In this document: positions 47,636-59,555 of the stretch, piece by piece
Layout of the letters: each line of letters starts with the position of its first letter
How positions within the stretch are numbered: position 1 is the first letter of the stretch
NCBI GenBank assembly: GCA_000697475.1
Contig: JNEU01001118.1
Coordinates: 20,190 to 84,189, forward strand
Source: Lichtheimia corymbifera B2541
Taxonomy: Eukaryota > Mucoromycota > Mucoromycetes > Mucorales > Lichtheimiaceae
Length of the DNA stretch: 64,000 nt
Reading direction: 5' to 3'
The notes under the pieces: generated by a model
What the model was told of the DNA's origin: nothing
The model's input: the letters and a program-made list of their open reading frames with translations, nothing else
Databases searched by the model: none
Position numbers and translations under genes: made by a program

Positions 47636-49267
47636 ATGGCCGACACCGGCTCTGTTGTCAGCACGACTAGTAGCAGCGATGGACGACGTAGTTTCTCTTC
47701 ACCGTACACAGCACACACGCTCGATCAGATACCGACGCCCATGCTCAAGATGCTTGTAGGACTGGGTCCCGTCATTCGACAATGCGTACAGCTTATTGAA
47801 ATCGTAACATGGCAATCGTCTCGTCCTCAAGTATCCGTACTTGTTGTACTCTTGTGGATTTGTTGTTGCTGTTGGACGACTACTGTGTTATCCTTGGGTG
47901 TACCGATCCTTGTTATAAGCAAGCTTTGCCGAGACTGGTTGCAGGCGAAAACCACTCGACTACGACGAGAAAAACTGGAGCAAGTGCGAATGGCAGAACG
48001 AGAAAAGAATCAAGCACGTGATGATGCGAGTGACGACAATGACTATTATGACGATGATGAAGATGATACACGCATGCGTCGACAAAGGAAACGACAACAA
48101 GAAGAAGACGAGTTGGTGTCACGGAAGATACAACCTGAAGGTCGGGTCTCGTTAGATGATACATTGCATGATTTGGCCATTATCAACGAATATGCAGATG
48201 GCGTACGACAATGGTGTGGATGGTGGGCTGAACGATTGGATGGATCAAGACCCGAAGTATTGGCTTCTGCTCTTAGCGTGTTTATGTACATATGTCCGCT
48301 TTGGATCCTGTTCAACTGGTTATCGGGTCCTAGTGGTGTGTTTGCTCTGTTGGGAACATTGTTCTTAATTGGCTCCTCTCCTTGGTTCAAAGTCACTCTC
48401 ATGGCCATACGTCAAAGTCCTTTCATTATGCATATCCTCGCAGCTCTTTGGGCATATGGTGTTGCTGTGGTGCTTTCATTATTGTCTCTTGTTTTGCCAT
48501 TACAACAACCTCTTCCTCAAAAACAATCCAAATTCGGTCGTGTCAAGGGATGGATCATGGGTCTTGCCGAGCATGCTCGTCATAAAAAGTCAAAGGCATT
48601 ACACGCTATCCAATCAGAAAATGAGGATGACAACAAATCGACAACGTGCGGGACACGCAGTGAGATGATCTTTCAGTTTGAAGTTTACGAGAACCAGGCA
48701 AGTTGTTAGGGGGACATGTTGCATCTACAAATAAACACTAACATGGGGGTATGTGTTTAATAGCGATGGTGGCTCGGTATGGATTGGACAACCAACATGA
48801 TGCCTACTGAACGCGCACCATGGTAAGTACATGATAGGGCTGCTTGGATGTTATGAGAAGGAGATGATTAATCCAAAGTAAATAATAGGACTGACAAGCA
48901 ACTGGTGGCGATTGAATCTAAGGAAAAGTTTGTGCTCCCAGCAACAAATGAGTCGGTGGAGATCATCCAACCCACAAACAAGAATGGCAAATCAATCAAG
49001 GTGACAACCAGGAAAACATGGGGATGGGCCGACCTCGATTGGTGGGTGGATATGACTGGCGAGTTGCACGGCAGTGTCGATCGTAATGGATGGGAATACG
49101 GCAATAATGCGTGGAAGCAAATGAGCGGCAAACCTGGTATGCAGACTTTTACACGTCGTCGACGATGGTGTCGTAGAGCACGTTTGGTGGAAAGACGCTT
49201 TGAGGAAGAGATCCATGATGTCAAGTCATCGTCATCCGATACCAATGGCTTACGAAAACGTGCCTAA
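47636..49267 (+). CDS. Peroxin of the Pex23/Pex24/Pex30 type with dysferlin-like domains
   Basis: Exons 47636-48697, 48764-48822 and 48889-49267 close to 499 aa. Two hydrophobic hairpins (about 65-100: SVLVVLLWICCCCW...; 220-300: VFMYICPLWILFNW... and MHILAALWAYGVAVVLSLLSLVLP) form a reticulon-like membrane part split by an acidic/basic coiled stretch. The C-terminal part is the paired DysF module: FQFEVYENQRWWLGMDWT (N part) and WGWADLDWWVDMTG...DRNGWEYG...RRRRWCRR (C part). Yeast relatives (Pex28-32, Y. lipolytica Pex23/24) sit in ER-peroxisome contact zones and control peroxisome number. The first intron uses a GC donor (GCAAGT at 48698); without it the DysF motif would break. Which paralogue this is cannot be told. 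Confidence 0.87.
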
Positions 49268-49427
49268 CGGTCCCACTTTTTTCTTCAAGAGATCATGTTA
49301 ATACGTACACGTCATGCAAAATCATCCCCTCACATCACCTCGGAGAATTACTATATGTACTTTTTAGTTAACTGTCAGTTTATATTCTTTTTTTTTCCCT
49401 TCCTATTTTCGCTACACAACACAACAA

Positions 49428-50280
49428 ATGTTTAAACGTTTCATTTTTAATCGTCTCAAATTGCCTGAACGTGCAGAGCGGTATAGACCACGTGGTACTG
49501 CGCAGCTCACCTCTTTCGAGCGTCAATTCCCATATCTGCTTCATACAACTCCAAAGAAGACCATGAACGAGAAGCAGCGTAAAAAGCTGCAAAGAAAGAT
49601 TGAGCGTATTGCTTATTGGTTAGATAATGCAGTACCAGGATCACCCATCCCTCTTGGTATTGATTCAATCTTGGTATGTACATGCATCACTCGACCTGGT
49701 TTAATCACTGTACTCATCCCATGACACGTTTGAAACAGAGTTTCATCCCATTTATTGGAGGCTTCATGGGCTCATTATTATCATTGTACCAGGGCAGGTG
49801 ACTAAATCATCTTTTGAAGAATGAAAAGCTAATTTTTGATGAGTAGTGTATTTATCAACGCTTTTTGGAATCCCATTATGGCTATTGATGCGCATGACAA
49901 TCAGCTTGTTTATCGGTAATTGCAGTTGCTTTATTGATTGAGACATTGAAACTGAAAGAGGAGTCATCCTAGACTTCATTATTGGTCTTGTCCCTGTGGT
50001 TGGTGCATTCTTGGATATGTTTTACAAGGCCAATCTCTGGAATTATGAGGCGTTGGAGGATTATCTTGTGCATGAAAGTCAAGTCCCACATGACAATGTA
50101 CCACCACCGTCATCATCATCGTCGTCGTCATCCAGTGGCAAAGATACAAAAACGAATCCAAGGTATCAAGATTTAGCATCGAGTGAGATCACCTGGACAC
50201 AATTGGGGAAGGATATCACTCAATTGGGACACACTGCAATGGATTATATCCCATGGTCGACCAAACAGCATCCTGAATAG
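49428..50280 (+). CDS. DUF4112 family small membrane protein
   Basis: Exons 49428-49673, 49739-49793, 49847-49915 and 49973-50280 give 225 aa. The family pattern is clear: LDNAVPGSPIPLGIDSIL, SFIPFIGGFMGSLLSLYQ, FGIPLWLLMRM and DFIIGLVPVVGAFLDMFYKANLWNYEALE, two hairpin membrane segments with Asp and Gly in fixed spots. The start is basic. The C-terminal tail is Ser-rich and ends in DYIPWSTKQHPE. The biochemical role of DUF4112 is unknown to me. The intron 49794-49846 fits only with a GC donor: CAG plus G then TG gives YQVYLSTLFGIP. It lies 160 bp after the peroxin-like gene on the same strand. Confidence 0.85.
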
Positions 50281-50521
50281 TATAGCAAAAGCGATGTAAT
50301 AATAAATGGATGCAGGTTTATTTGAAGCAAATTGTTGTTGTTGTTGTTCAAGGTGGTGTGATATAACTAGAAAGGTATCATGCAAAACAAAGAATGTGCG
50401 TGTGCGAAATGAAATAATGGAGGTATTGGTGTGTGCGTTGTGGGGAGTGAGGGGGGGAAGGAATACGTGTAACGTTGGACGACATGCATTGGCGGGTGTG
50501 GGATGGTGTGAACATTTTCAT

Positions 50522-50986
50522 TCAGAAGCCCAAGACGTTCTCAAGCTCATCTTCATCACTCATAAGTTCAACCAGTGCACACATCATATTGGCCATGTCG
50601 CCTCCTGATTGTATTCGTAGATAATTGCGCACTCGAGATAGACGAGTAAGCGCCACAAGGGGTGTCTGATCGTTCGATTGGTGGTCTTGCTCCTTATGGA
50701 TTCGTTTCAATACTACTTCTTCCTTGGCTTCACTCAATAGTCGTTGTAAATGTATCGGTAATGCATAAATGTCCTCGTCCATACTCGATTCGCTCAAATA
50801 AGTGACCATGTCAGGTGAAGAGAATAACCCCATAAGATAGTTGTATTGGAAGGGCGTGTCATTGTCGGATTGCAACTTGTCGACGGGATGTAGACAGTCC
50901 TCATCGAGATGACAGGAACAGTAACCACATGAGGCACTGTACAAATGCTGATTTTGCTCTGGTCCGATACCCACGTCCATATACAA
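50522..50986 (-). CDS. Unrecognised 154-aa cysteine/acidic protein
   Basis: A single open frame. Features: a Cys-rich patch near residue 20-31 (ASCGYCSCHLDEDC), a long helical middle (HLQRLLSEAKEEVVLKRIHKEQ), and a helical end (LVALTRLSRVRNYLRIQSGGDMANMMCALVELMSDEDELENVL). No signal peptide or membrane part. The C-terminal helix pair looks like a conserved small domain, but I cannot name it. It is convergent with the DUF4112 gene, 241 bp apart. Confidence 0.6.
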   Translation of the reverse strand: MYMDVGIGPEQNQHLYSASCGYCSCHLDEDCLHPVDKLQSDNDTPFQYNYLMGLFSSPDMVTYLSESSMDEDIYALPIHLQRLLSEAKEEVVLKRIHKEQDHQSNDQTPLVALTRLSRVRNYLRIQSGGDMANMMCALVELMSDEDELENVLGF

Positions 50987-52127
50987 GAAACAAAAAGAAA
51001 TATAGAGAAAAAATAGTTGTTCAAGAAAAGAATAGAAAACAAGTGCTAGTTCACCGGTCTTTTATAAAGAACAATGGCGTGTTTCCATGATGTGATGTTT
51101 GATCATTCCCCCTTTCCTTCTTTCTTCACCTTCCTTTTTTCCCCCCTTTGCCCTTGCTTCCCAATCTGATCTTTCCCTCCCTTTCAAAATGATGCTGTTG
51201 AATACCATTCATATACGACCACAATAACAGCGGCATCATTCCGCAGCGAGGTAGACACGTGTTATGGTACCGCAGCTTCAATATGCACCGCAGCGGGAAA
51301 ATTGATACACACGACCTACTTGCATATTTGTTGCTACCATGTTGATGTCGTTTACAAGAAAAAGAGATTTATTGAATAGAACAAAAATACACAAAAGGGT
51401 AACAGGGCTAAATGAAACCATCGTTACTAGAGTATACACCACCCCATCTTCACGGCAAGATGGCAGATTTGGCAGTGATACAATATGCACTGGGAATTAT
51501 TTCAGATCACTCGCATATCACGGTTTACTTGCTAAAAGTAGCTACGCCTCAGCTAAGGAGACGAAGTATCCGCAACGTTGCCGATCTCATGGGTGAGCCA
51601 AGAAATACCATGGTTGTCATGGTAAATGTCTCGCCACATGACACGTGATCACAGTCATTTGAAGTTGTCAATGAAAAGTAGAACCCAGTCTGATAGTCTT
51701 TAGCTCCTTATATTAACCGTGTATTGAATACTCGGATTCCTTGATGGCTATATTACACATGTCGACCTTAAGTATGCTCATTGTAAATCATCACAGCTCA
51801 CATCTTAATAAAGCAAAGAAGCTTTTCTGCTTTATTAACGACATCCCCCATTTATTAGATATTCATTTGTTCATAACAACAGACTGCTGTCACGTAGTAC
51901 AATGTGCTGTTGCCCTCGGTTACGGCAGCAACATTGGTTGCCATGCCATCTTTCAAACAATGAATACATACACATTTCCTCTCTCTCTCTCCCTTATTTC
52001 CACACATTCGTGGTTTGATGCCGTTGTCATGTATATATTCTCTGTCAATCCCATCGTGCTGTGTCGCATAGATACAGTTGTATTGGATTTATTTGACGTG
52101 AGTGATATGCTGATATAGCTGGATCTA
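50987..52127. other. Intergenic region, no gene seen
   Basis: It holds the leader of the 154-aa gene (pyrimidine-rich on the reverse strand) and the 3' flank of the complex I gene. Short open frames have no recognisable content. Confidence 0.45.
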
Positions 52128-52539
52128 TTAGTTCTTGACGAGCTGCTCAAGAGCCTTGGTAACATCCTGAGAAGAAGCGTTTTGAAGGATAGCCTTACGT
52201 TCAATGCCCTTGTCTATATATACACGTTTGGTAAGTCATTTTCCATAGCTATCCTCTAGAAAAATACTAACCGAAGCGAGCAAAGACACGAGCTTCAGCA
52301 CCAGTTGCTTCACGAACGAGAATGGGAAGTTCAGGGTTGGCTTGCTTGATGGCAGTATAGTTTTGAGCAATGAACTCTCTATTGATTGTATGGTCAGGAT
52401 CGTGTCAGAGACGAAGAGCGTGTAGGTGAATGGGTCGTTTATCGAATTACCTCAAACCAGAGCTAGCTGGAGAGGTCTGGCAAAAGTGAACGCGAAGCTC
52501 CTTAAGGCCCTTGCCCAATTGCGATCTCAATGCTGACAT
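52128..52539 (-). CDS. NADH:ubiquinone oxidoreductase subunit NDUFA2 (B8, CI-10.5 kDa)
   Basis: Exons 52539-52451, 52378-52272 and 52213-52128 close to 93 aa, the usual size. The thioredoxin-like CI-B8 domain is complete: LGKGLKELRVHFCQTSPASSGLREFI, ANPELPILVREATG, EARVFARFDKG and a C-terminal helix SQDVTKALEQLVKN. This accessory subunit sits in the matrix arm of mitochondrial complex I. The frame is open above the chosen Met, but related proteins start about here, so 52539 is preferred. The gene lies directly downstream of NOG2 on the same strand. Confidence 0.95.
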
Positions 52540-52838
52540 TTGGCTGTGTGGGATACGAAAAGTGTTTATCTTGTGACCAAGCTGTGCACACAGGGCTCCT
52601 CTCTCAAGGTCAACGTCACGAACAGCCAATGAAATTCATCATCCATCCACCCAGTCTGTAATATTCCTCCTCCCTCCCCCACACACTTCTTTTTTCGACT
52701 CGGAAATGGGTTACTTGACAATTATATTGTATTGTGTGCATGAAGTCAATATGAAACACGGAATTGCAGGAATAATAAATGAAATGTTGATGAGTGGTAG
52801 TACATGGATAAAAAGGAAATGCAATGTTGATTTGTCTT

Positions 52839-55032
52839 TTAACGTCTCTTGCGTTTGCTGCCGGCTTGTGCTGATCCCTTGAGACGGCTATTAAGTACCT
52901 TTTTGGCTGTTTCATCAGGTTTAACCTTGTTACGGTTGCGGTTCTTGACATTGGCCGTCTCATAGTAATGGACACCAATCTTTTTCTTTTTGGATGGTGC
53001 TTCTTCCTTGGCAGCCTTCTTTTTCTTGCGAGGATTCTCTTCTTCTTCGTCTTCTTCGTCACCGCTTGGTAATTCTTCACCCATATCACTCATTTCAAGC
53101 TCGCTATCGACTTGGTCTTCCTCCTCTTCTTCCTCGCCTTCAATGACAGGTGCCTTGGTAACAGGTCCTTCTTCACCAACAACGCTCTCAAAGATTTCAT
53201 CCCAATCAGCTGGATCCTCAGCAGGGGCTTCACCTTCCTTTTCTTGTTCATCCTCTTGCTCGTCCTCTGATTCATCCTTCTTTTGCTTGAATTCTTCCTT
53301 CTTCAAATCATCTTCAAGATAATTGCTGGATACTGCAATGTTTTTGAAAATCTGCTCCACACCAATCTTCTTCTTTTCCTTGGATTCAGGGGGCTTTTCA
53401 TCCTCAGGTGGTGGGACATAGTAAGGAATTCTTCCACGAAGCCAGTCGTGAAGCACCAACATGGCAGCATTGTGAAAATCGGGTTCACCCTTCTTGAGCA
53501 ACTTGCCAGTCTTTCGTGCCAATTGTTCCAAAAAGTCGTTGGGGTCGGTCCAATCCATAATGTTGTATGTCCGTTGGATATATTCTTTACGTACACGCTC
53601 AAGGATGGTAGGGATGTTGTCTTCAGGATTAGGAACATTTTCAACACGGACCTGAGATATAAAAGCATAAGCATAAGTCACTACATGCATAGATAAAATG
53701 ACATTCTATACTTACCGAACCCTTGAGGATAATATCAGTTTCAGAATCTTCAGGATTGGGTGGCACAACACCGGGACAATCGATGAGGTAGATACGCTTC
53801 ATAAGAGTGATATATTGCCAGACCTTGGTTTCACCAGGGATGGGAGCAACATTGCACACCTTTTTAGCCTTAAGAGTGTTGATGATGGAAGACTTGCCAG
53901 TGTTGGGATATCCGATAAAACCGATCTGGATTTGTTTCTTATCGCTGTGCAAGCTGGAGAATTGACGCAAGAGCTGAATGAGCGAACCTTTGCCGAACGA
54001 GTTGTTGATGGATGCGTGGAAGGCGAGTGTGGGATAGTCTTTGGAAAGATAGGAAACCCATTTGGCCTATAGGGATATGGATGATTAGCATTAGGCTGTA
54101 ACTAGGATACGAATGACAACTTACGGTAGCCCAAGTAGGGATCAAATCACACTTGTTGAGCACAAAAATCAAATGCTTGTGGGGCTTTTCCTTGCGAATG
54201 AAATCTTCAATCTTGCGGCAGCGTGTACCAAGAGGATCACGGGCATCCAACACATGAATGACAACATCAGACGAGTCAATGACCTTGTACAACTCGTTCC
54301 AGATACGCTTGGATTGACCTGCTTGAAGGTACCATGCACGTGCCTCGTCGACGAAATCCTTCTCCTTGTTGGCCAACAAGCTGGTATCCTTACTAGACTG
54401 ATAATTGTCTATATGCAACCGTATAAGTACTATTTTCAAAAGGCCATTCCTAGGATGAATTACCATGCTCTTCATCCACCTTGGTCATAAGTTCTTCCAT
54501 CGATCCAATAGCGAGTTTAGGCTTCTTGCGTTGTGACTTTGCACCAAACGTAGATGAAAATGACTCTGTCTCGAGAATATGCATACGGCCTTGCTTTGTA
54601 GGATCTTGTAACAACGACATGGGAAGCTTGTTCTGCTTCAAAAGCACCTGATAAGGGTCATGGATCTTTGCACCAAGAGATTCCCGAAAGTCTTCCAAAG
54701 CCTTTTGTCCAATCACTCGAGTGTTGCCTTATCACTGACATATTAGTCTTTGTTGTTGTTGTTGCTCTCTCCATATCCAACTACTTACCGAACCACTTGC
54801 GATTGGGTGCCACTCGTGCCGTCTTGACTTCAGTGCTTTGAAAGTCGGCTGCCTTGACAATCTTGCCTGCAGAGTTGCGGATCGCCTTGCCGCCTTTGAG
54901 CATGTTGATATAACGCAGTTTCTTGGCATCACGATAAAAGTTCTCGCCCTTGACACGAATATTGGTCGCACGATCGTCGCCACCCTCCTTGGATCGAGCC
55001 ACACGAGCCTTTTCTTTCTTGAACTGACCCAT
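52839..55032 (-). CDS. NOG2: Nucleolar GTPase NOG2 (GNL2), 60S ribosome assembly factor
   Basis: Five exons (55032-54789, 54727-54464, 54408-54125, 54066-53716, 53651-52839) close to 651 aa. The NGP1NT domain has [15 protein letters not shown] and [15 protein letters not shown]. The GTPase is circularly permuted (YlqF/YawG type): G4 NKCD (~255) precedes G1 GYPNTGKSS (~316) and G3 DCPGV (~360), with the [10 protein letters not shown]5-like segment first. The C-terminal third is Lys/Glu/Asp-rich with nuclear basic patches. In yeast NOG2 acts late in 60S maturation and blocks early Nmd3 binding. The length is slightly above yeast NOG2, the extra being the charged tail. Confidence 0.97.
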
Positions 55033-56417
55033 GCCGTTGGTTAATGTATCGAGGACAAGATCAAACTTTTTTTTTTCAAGGACGCTTGGTCCCGCTTTCA
55101 GCTTTTGCCAAATGATCCTCCTCCAATCAAATCTCAGCATTGCTCTGCAGTTGTGGAACGTTGGACACTTTGACCGACATCCTCCACACATCTTTATACA
55201 CTATTTTAAGGAGTATCGGAAAGCTGGTATCATTGTGGATGTTGTATATACGTTGTACCCTCAAAAACAATCAATACCATATATTGTAGAGTCATTGCAT
55301 CGCAACAATAAAAGCTCGTATCCATAGCGACATATAAAGAGGCACGCGATCGCATCAATGTTAGCGTTTGAAATATGGCAACGACCTTTACAACATCGTA
55401 GACATGGTTGTTAGGAATCACGTGAGAGCATTGTGGACAAAGAGATCAGCCCCTTCTTTTCTATGCATTTTGCATGCATCATGCATCATCCGTACCCCAG
55501 AATACCACAACAATGACTAGAATAAATTATCATTCTTGACAACTCTACTCGATCGAGAACACACTGACAGCGACATTACATGCTTTATTGTGTAAGTCAA
55601 AAGTAGCGTATGGCAAATAAGGAACCAATTTCAGGCTCCTGTTGATTGTGGCGATATACATCACCAGCTTGCACGACAAATCCCCTTGAAGGATTACATA
55701 CGTCCCATTGACAAGGAGTCGTGTAATACTGATGATAGCCATATTGAATTTAAATTGAAAAGAACCATTTTGCCACTGTGCCTCCCGAAAGTAACGCAAG
55801 ACGTGGCATTTTTAGACAAGAGCCACATGTACCATGTACCGCTCATGTGTATGGGGTGGCAAATATTAGGATATTATAGTCAATGAACCTGTCGTAAGGC
55901 TATGGAGGGCTTCCCCATGTCATTATTTATAGAGTGGGATTGTTCTAGGAGGGGAGAATCGTCAAATTGACAACAGCGCTAAAAGAATGCATAGTGGATC
56001 ATGCAGGAGCATGTAAAAGAAACACCACTGCCTGCAAAAAAGCAGGCACTTTGGAATGAAAAACTGGCAAGTTTATTAGTAGTCATGGATGACAATTAAC
56101 AACGAGTAGGAGACAGATAGTCAGCATCCCACTTGCTGTGCTCTCCTTAGCACGCGGTAGCACAAGCAGTGACGAGTATAGTTGACCGATAAAATGGATC
56201 AGCACGTCCATATACTGGGAACTCGCATTATGCCAACTACTGGGCCCATTACATGGGAAAAGAAGAGAAAATTAGAGACAAGAAAAGGCTTCGACAAGGA
56301 GCAAGGAGTGATCAGGGGTGAATAAGGAAGGAGGTATTAATGCTTGCTAGTCAATTGATAAGGTGGCCTTGTCGGTGGACTCGGCTTGATTATCATCTTT
56401 TTCTTTTTTTCCCACTC
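55033..56417. other. Divergent intergenic region, with one hairpin
   Basis: A perfect 7-bp inverted repeat (56029-56035 with 56042-56048, A6 loop) is the only structure noticed. There is also ATGCATGCATCATGCATC-like repetition near 55470-55490. No gene recognised. Confidence 0.45.
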
Positions 56418-57519
56418 ATGTGCCAACAAACCACTGGTATGAAGCCTAAAACACGAGTTGTCTCTAGTAGCCATATGTCATCAAAGAACAAGGACGCTTC
56501 CTTCAGAGCCAACAATATCGCAACCCGATCCACTGGTATTCAACAACAGCAACAAAAACATCATATGACGACCAATAAGCGCTATGCTCCCACATACAGG
56601 GAACTAATGCAAATATCAGAGGCAAGACAACGAGTATCGATTTATGAAAAGGCATTTAAGCATTTTGGCAAGGCGGATTCGAAATTATCGACATGGATTA
56701 AACGCGTCCGAGAGAAAGGGCTTCCTGAGCCGATGAAGGAAGGTAAGCAATGGCAATAGGACATGATTTTATTTGTGGTAGCTTATCTTTATTATGATGG
56801 TGTACACAGGTTACCAACCAAAAAGAAGGCGTTGTGACCAACACGCGGCTGCATCACGCGGACCAAACCCAACAAATCCATCCATTAGTACATCTATCAA
56901 AAGTATTTTACTTCGAAAAGCTTCAGCACCCTCCATGACCACTACTGCTACTAGCAAACAAATGAAAGATGGATCAACGGCTGATACACCACCGCGTCCT
57001 TCCTTAAGTAAACTGCTTCGCCAAACACCTTCCATCCCTCGTTTATCAATGTCCATCTCCACAAAGTCCAAAATATCCCCACGGACGGAAGGGGATCAGC
57101 ATCACAAATACCATACTGCCACACGTGGTCATCATCCCACACCAGCCCATCCAAGAAATGGGATCCCTTCCAAACTATGGCAGCGGCACTCCATCATGCA
57201 ACCACCGCCACCCACACCTGATAACCGGAAAAGTCATCATGTTAAACCAACATCGTATTCATCCATTTCCAGCAGTCTATCATCAAGGATCGCACGTACA
57301 AGGAAATCAATCGATTTATGGATGTTGGGTGCCGAGAAGAAAAAGCAAGCTGACGAAAAGATCTATATTGTAAAAGAAGAAGATATCCGGTCATCATCAA
57401 TGAGCCGTAAGCAAGTAGAAATGGCGACTTTGCAAGCATTGAATGGGAAGAAGAGGATGGATAATAATAGTAGAAACAAGATGTCTACAAGATGTTCAAT
57501 CATGTCTGCACGAGTTTGA
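56418..57519 (+). CDS. Unrecognised basic Ser/Gln-rich protein with a conserved-looking helical core
   Basis: Exons 56418-56742 and 56810-57519 close to 344 aa. A Gln run is followed by YAPTYRELMQISEARQRVSIYEKAFKHFGKADSKLSTWIKRVREKGLPEPMKEG, likely an amphipathic helix pair, and a basic stretch KRRRC right after the splice. The rest is Ser/Pro/Lys-rich with repeated RTRKS-like sites. There is no membrane segment. A nuclear or cytoskeleton-linked role is only a guess from composition. The frame is open upstream to 56340, so the start is uncertain; 56418 and 56439 are both possible. Confidence 0.6.
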
Positions 57520-57671
57520 TGATTAAATTGTACTTGTATACCACAGGAATGCATCCCACCTAAAAAGGGAAGCTGCATTGCATGAGTTTTTTTGATTGAT
57601 CTCTCTTCTCCCCCGGATTTTTTCAATCTCTTCACACACACTCTCTTTTTCTTCTTTTCACCAACCCGTTG

Positions 57672-59237
57672 ATGGCCACAAACACACGACTTACATTATA
57701 TTTGGCCTTTGTCATTTTCACTATCACTTTGGTATGTTGACTAGACCTAACCTAGCTTGATGCTGTTGTATAACCATGAAGAGGGGGTGTGGTGATATTC
57801 TCTCAGGGGGCCTTTCAATATGGATACCACAACGGCGAACTCAACACACCACAAGCAGTGATTTCAAAGTGTCAAACCAAGCAAGGTGTCCTCATTGAGC
57901 CATCTGACGGCATTGGCGGGTTGCCAGGTTGCATTCGCATGCCCGATTCGCAGTATTCGCTTGTTGTTGCCATGTTGACATTGGGTGGTCTCGTTGGTGC
58001 TTTATCGGCTTCCTATCTCAGCGACCGTTTTGGGCGAAGGCTAGCATTGTTTGGGACAGCAGTACTCATGGGGCTTGGATCACTTGTTATGACTTTTGCG
58101 ACGAATATGGTGACATTGGCGGGAGGACGATTTGTCGCTGGTCTCGGTAGTGGCATAGTGACAGTGGTGGTACCAGCATACATTGCAGAGTGTGTACCCA
58201 GATCAAGTCGTGGATTCTTTGGTACACTCAATCAGTTGGCTATTGTGATTGGTATCCTCGTCGCTCAATTAATCGGTCTGGCATGGTCAACATTGGCAGC
58301 ATGGCGATCTATCCTTGCAGTGGGAATTGTATTATCACTCTCACAATTATTACTATTGCCGTTCTGTGTCGACTCGCCACGCCACCTCGCATCCATTCCA
58401 GGCGGTTACAACCGTGCAAAGGCCTCTCTCTTCAAACTACGTGGACCACCTATGGATCTTGTCGAAGCTGAAATCAATGAATGGCGCGCTGAGCAAACCG
58501 GTGACAATGAACACGTCGTAGCAACAGCAGAACCAGAACGAAACAAGGTGAACCTTGTACGCTTTTTGATATCGCCCGAGTATCGACGTCCACTCGTCAT
58601 TATTCTACTATTGCAATTGACTCAGCAATTCTCAGGCATCAATGCAGTCATCTTTTATTCAACATCTATCATGTCAGCCGTCTTTCCAGAGTCATCAGAT
58701 CTCATCACAGTGTATATCTCAATCGTCAACGTATTCATGACCATTGTATCAGCCTATCTTATGGATCGATCAGGAAGACGAACGTTGTTTTTAATATCAG
58801 CAGCAACCATGGCAACCATGAGCATCTTGCTAGGTTGGAGTATGGGTGCTGTGGACAAGGATACTGTATCGGCAGTAGCAATCGTTGGCTTTGTCGCTGC
58901 ATTCGCTATTGGTCTTGGTCCTATTCCATTCTTGATGATACCCGAACTCGTGGATACACAGGCAGCAGCAAGTGCAGGTTCAGTGGGTCTTGCTTCCAAC
59001 ATGATGTCCAACTTTATCGTCTCAGCTGGATTCCTTGGCTTACGTGACATTATTGGTCAACATCGTGTATTCTACATGTTTGGTGCCATCCTCGTTGCTA
59101 TGTGTCTCGTTGCTTGGAAAATTTTACCAGAAACAAAAGGTCGTAGTGCTGATGAGGTTATCCGATCCAATTGGTCTATCCATCCCAAACCATACCAGCA
59201 ACTTCCTCGAACATCAGATTCCATAGAAGACGCCTGA
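57672..59237 (+). CDS. MFS sugar transporter (GLUT/VPS73-like)
   Basis: Exons 57672-57731 and 57807-59237 close to 496 aa with 12 helices. Sugar-porter signatures: GAFQYGYHNGELNTPQ in helix 1, DRFGRR after helix 2, AGRFVAG-like GGRFVAGLGSG, PAYIAECVPRSSRG, CVDSPRHL (in place of PESPRYL), QQFSGINAVIFYSTSI in helix 7, DRSGRR and PETKGRS at the end. The helix 1 motif resembles animal GLUTs and the yeast vacuolar Vps73/YBR241C group more than yeast HXT. It moves hexoses by proton symport or facilitated transport; membrane (plasma or vacuolar) unknown. It is convergent with the GH12 gene. Confidence 0.9.
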
Positions 59238-59555
59238 TATTCATTAATCGGTTATTCCCCCCCGTTGCTCTCCTCCATATTGTCTCTTCTCTTTATCATT
59301 TCTCATGTAATCGCTTCATAATAAACTACATATCCCCCTTTTGATCACCTGAAATACGTATACAACATTATCTCCCATGTGCACTATTCGCTTTAACCCT
59401 TATTTGGTAATGCATCGATGAGATCATTTGTGAGCATGATTGACATTGCTAACCACGTGCTTGCATGAGAACAATTGCATAACTCATCCAATTCGAAAAT
59501 AGCTTGCTACCATTTTCCATGACATGAAATGACTTTATTGAGCAAAAAACTATGT
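59238..59555. other. Convergent 3' flank shared by the transporter and GH12 genes
   Basis: 318 bp with no open frame of note; AT-rich stretches suit poly(A) sites for both strands, including an AATAAA at 59319-59324 on the plus strand. Confidence 0.5.

Noticed and set aside
56029..56048. Hairpin with A6 loop as a terminator
   Set aside because: There is no T-run and no gene ending nearby; it is a single short inverted repeat that can occur by chance.
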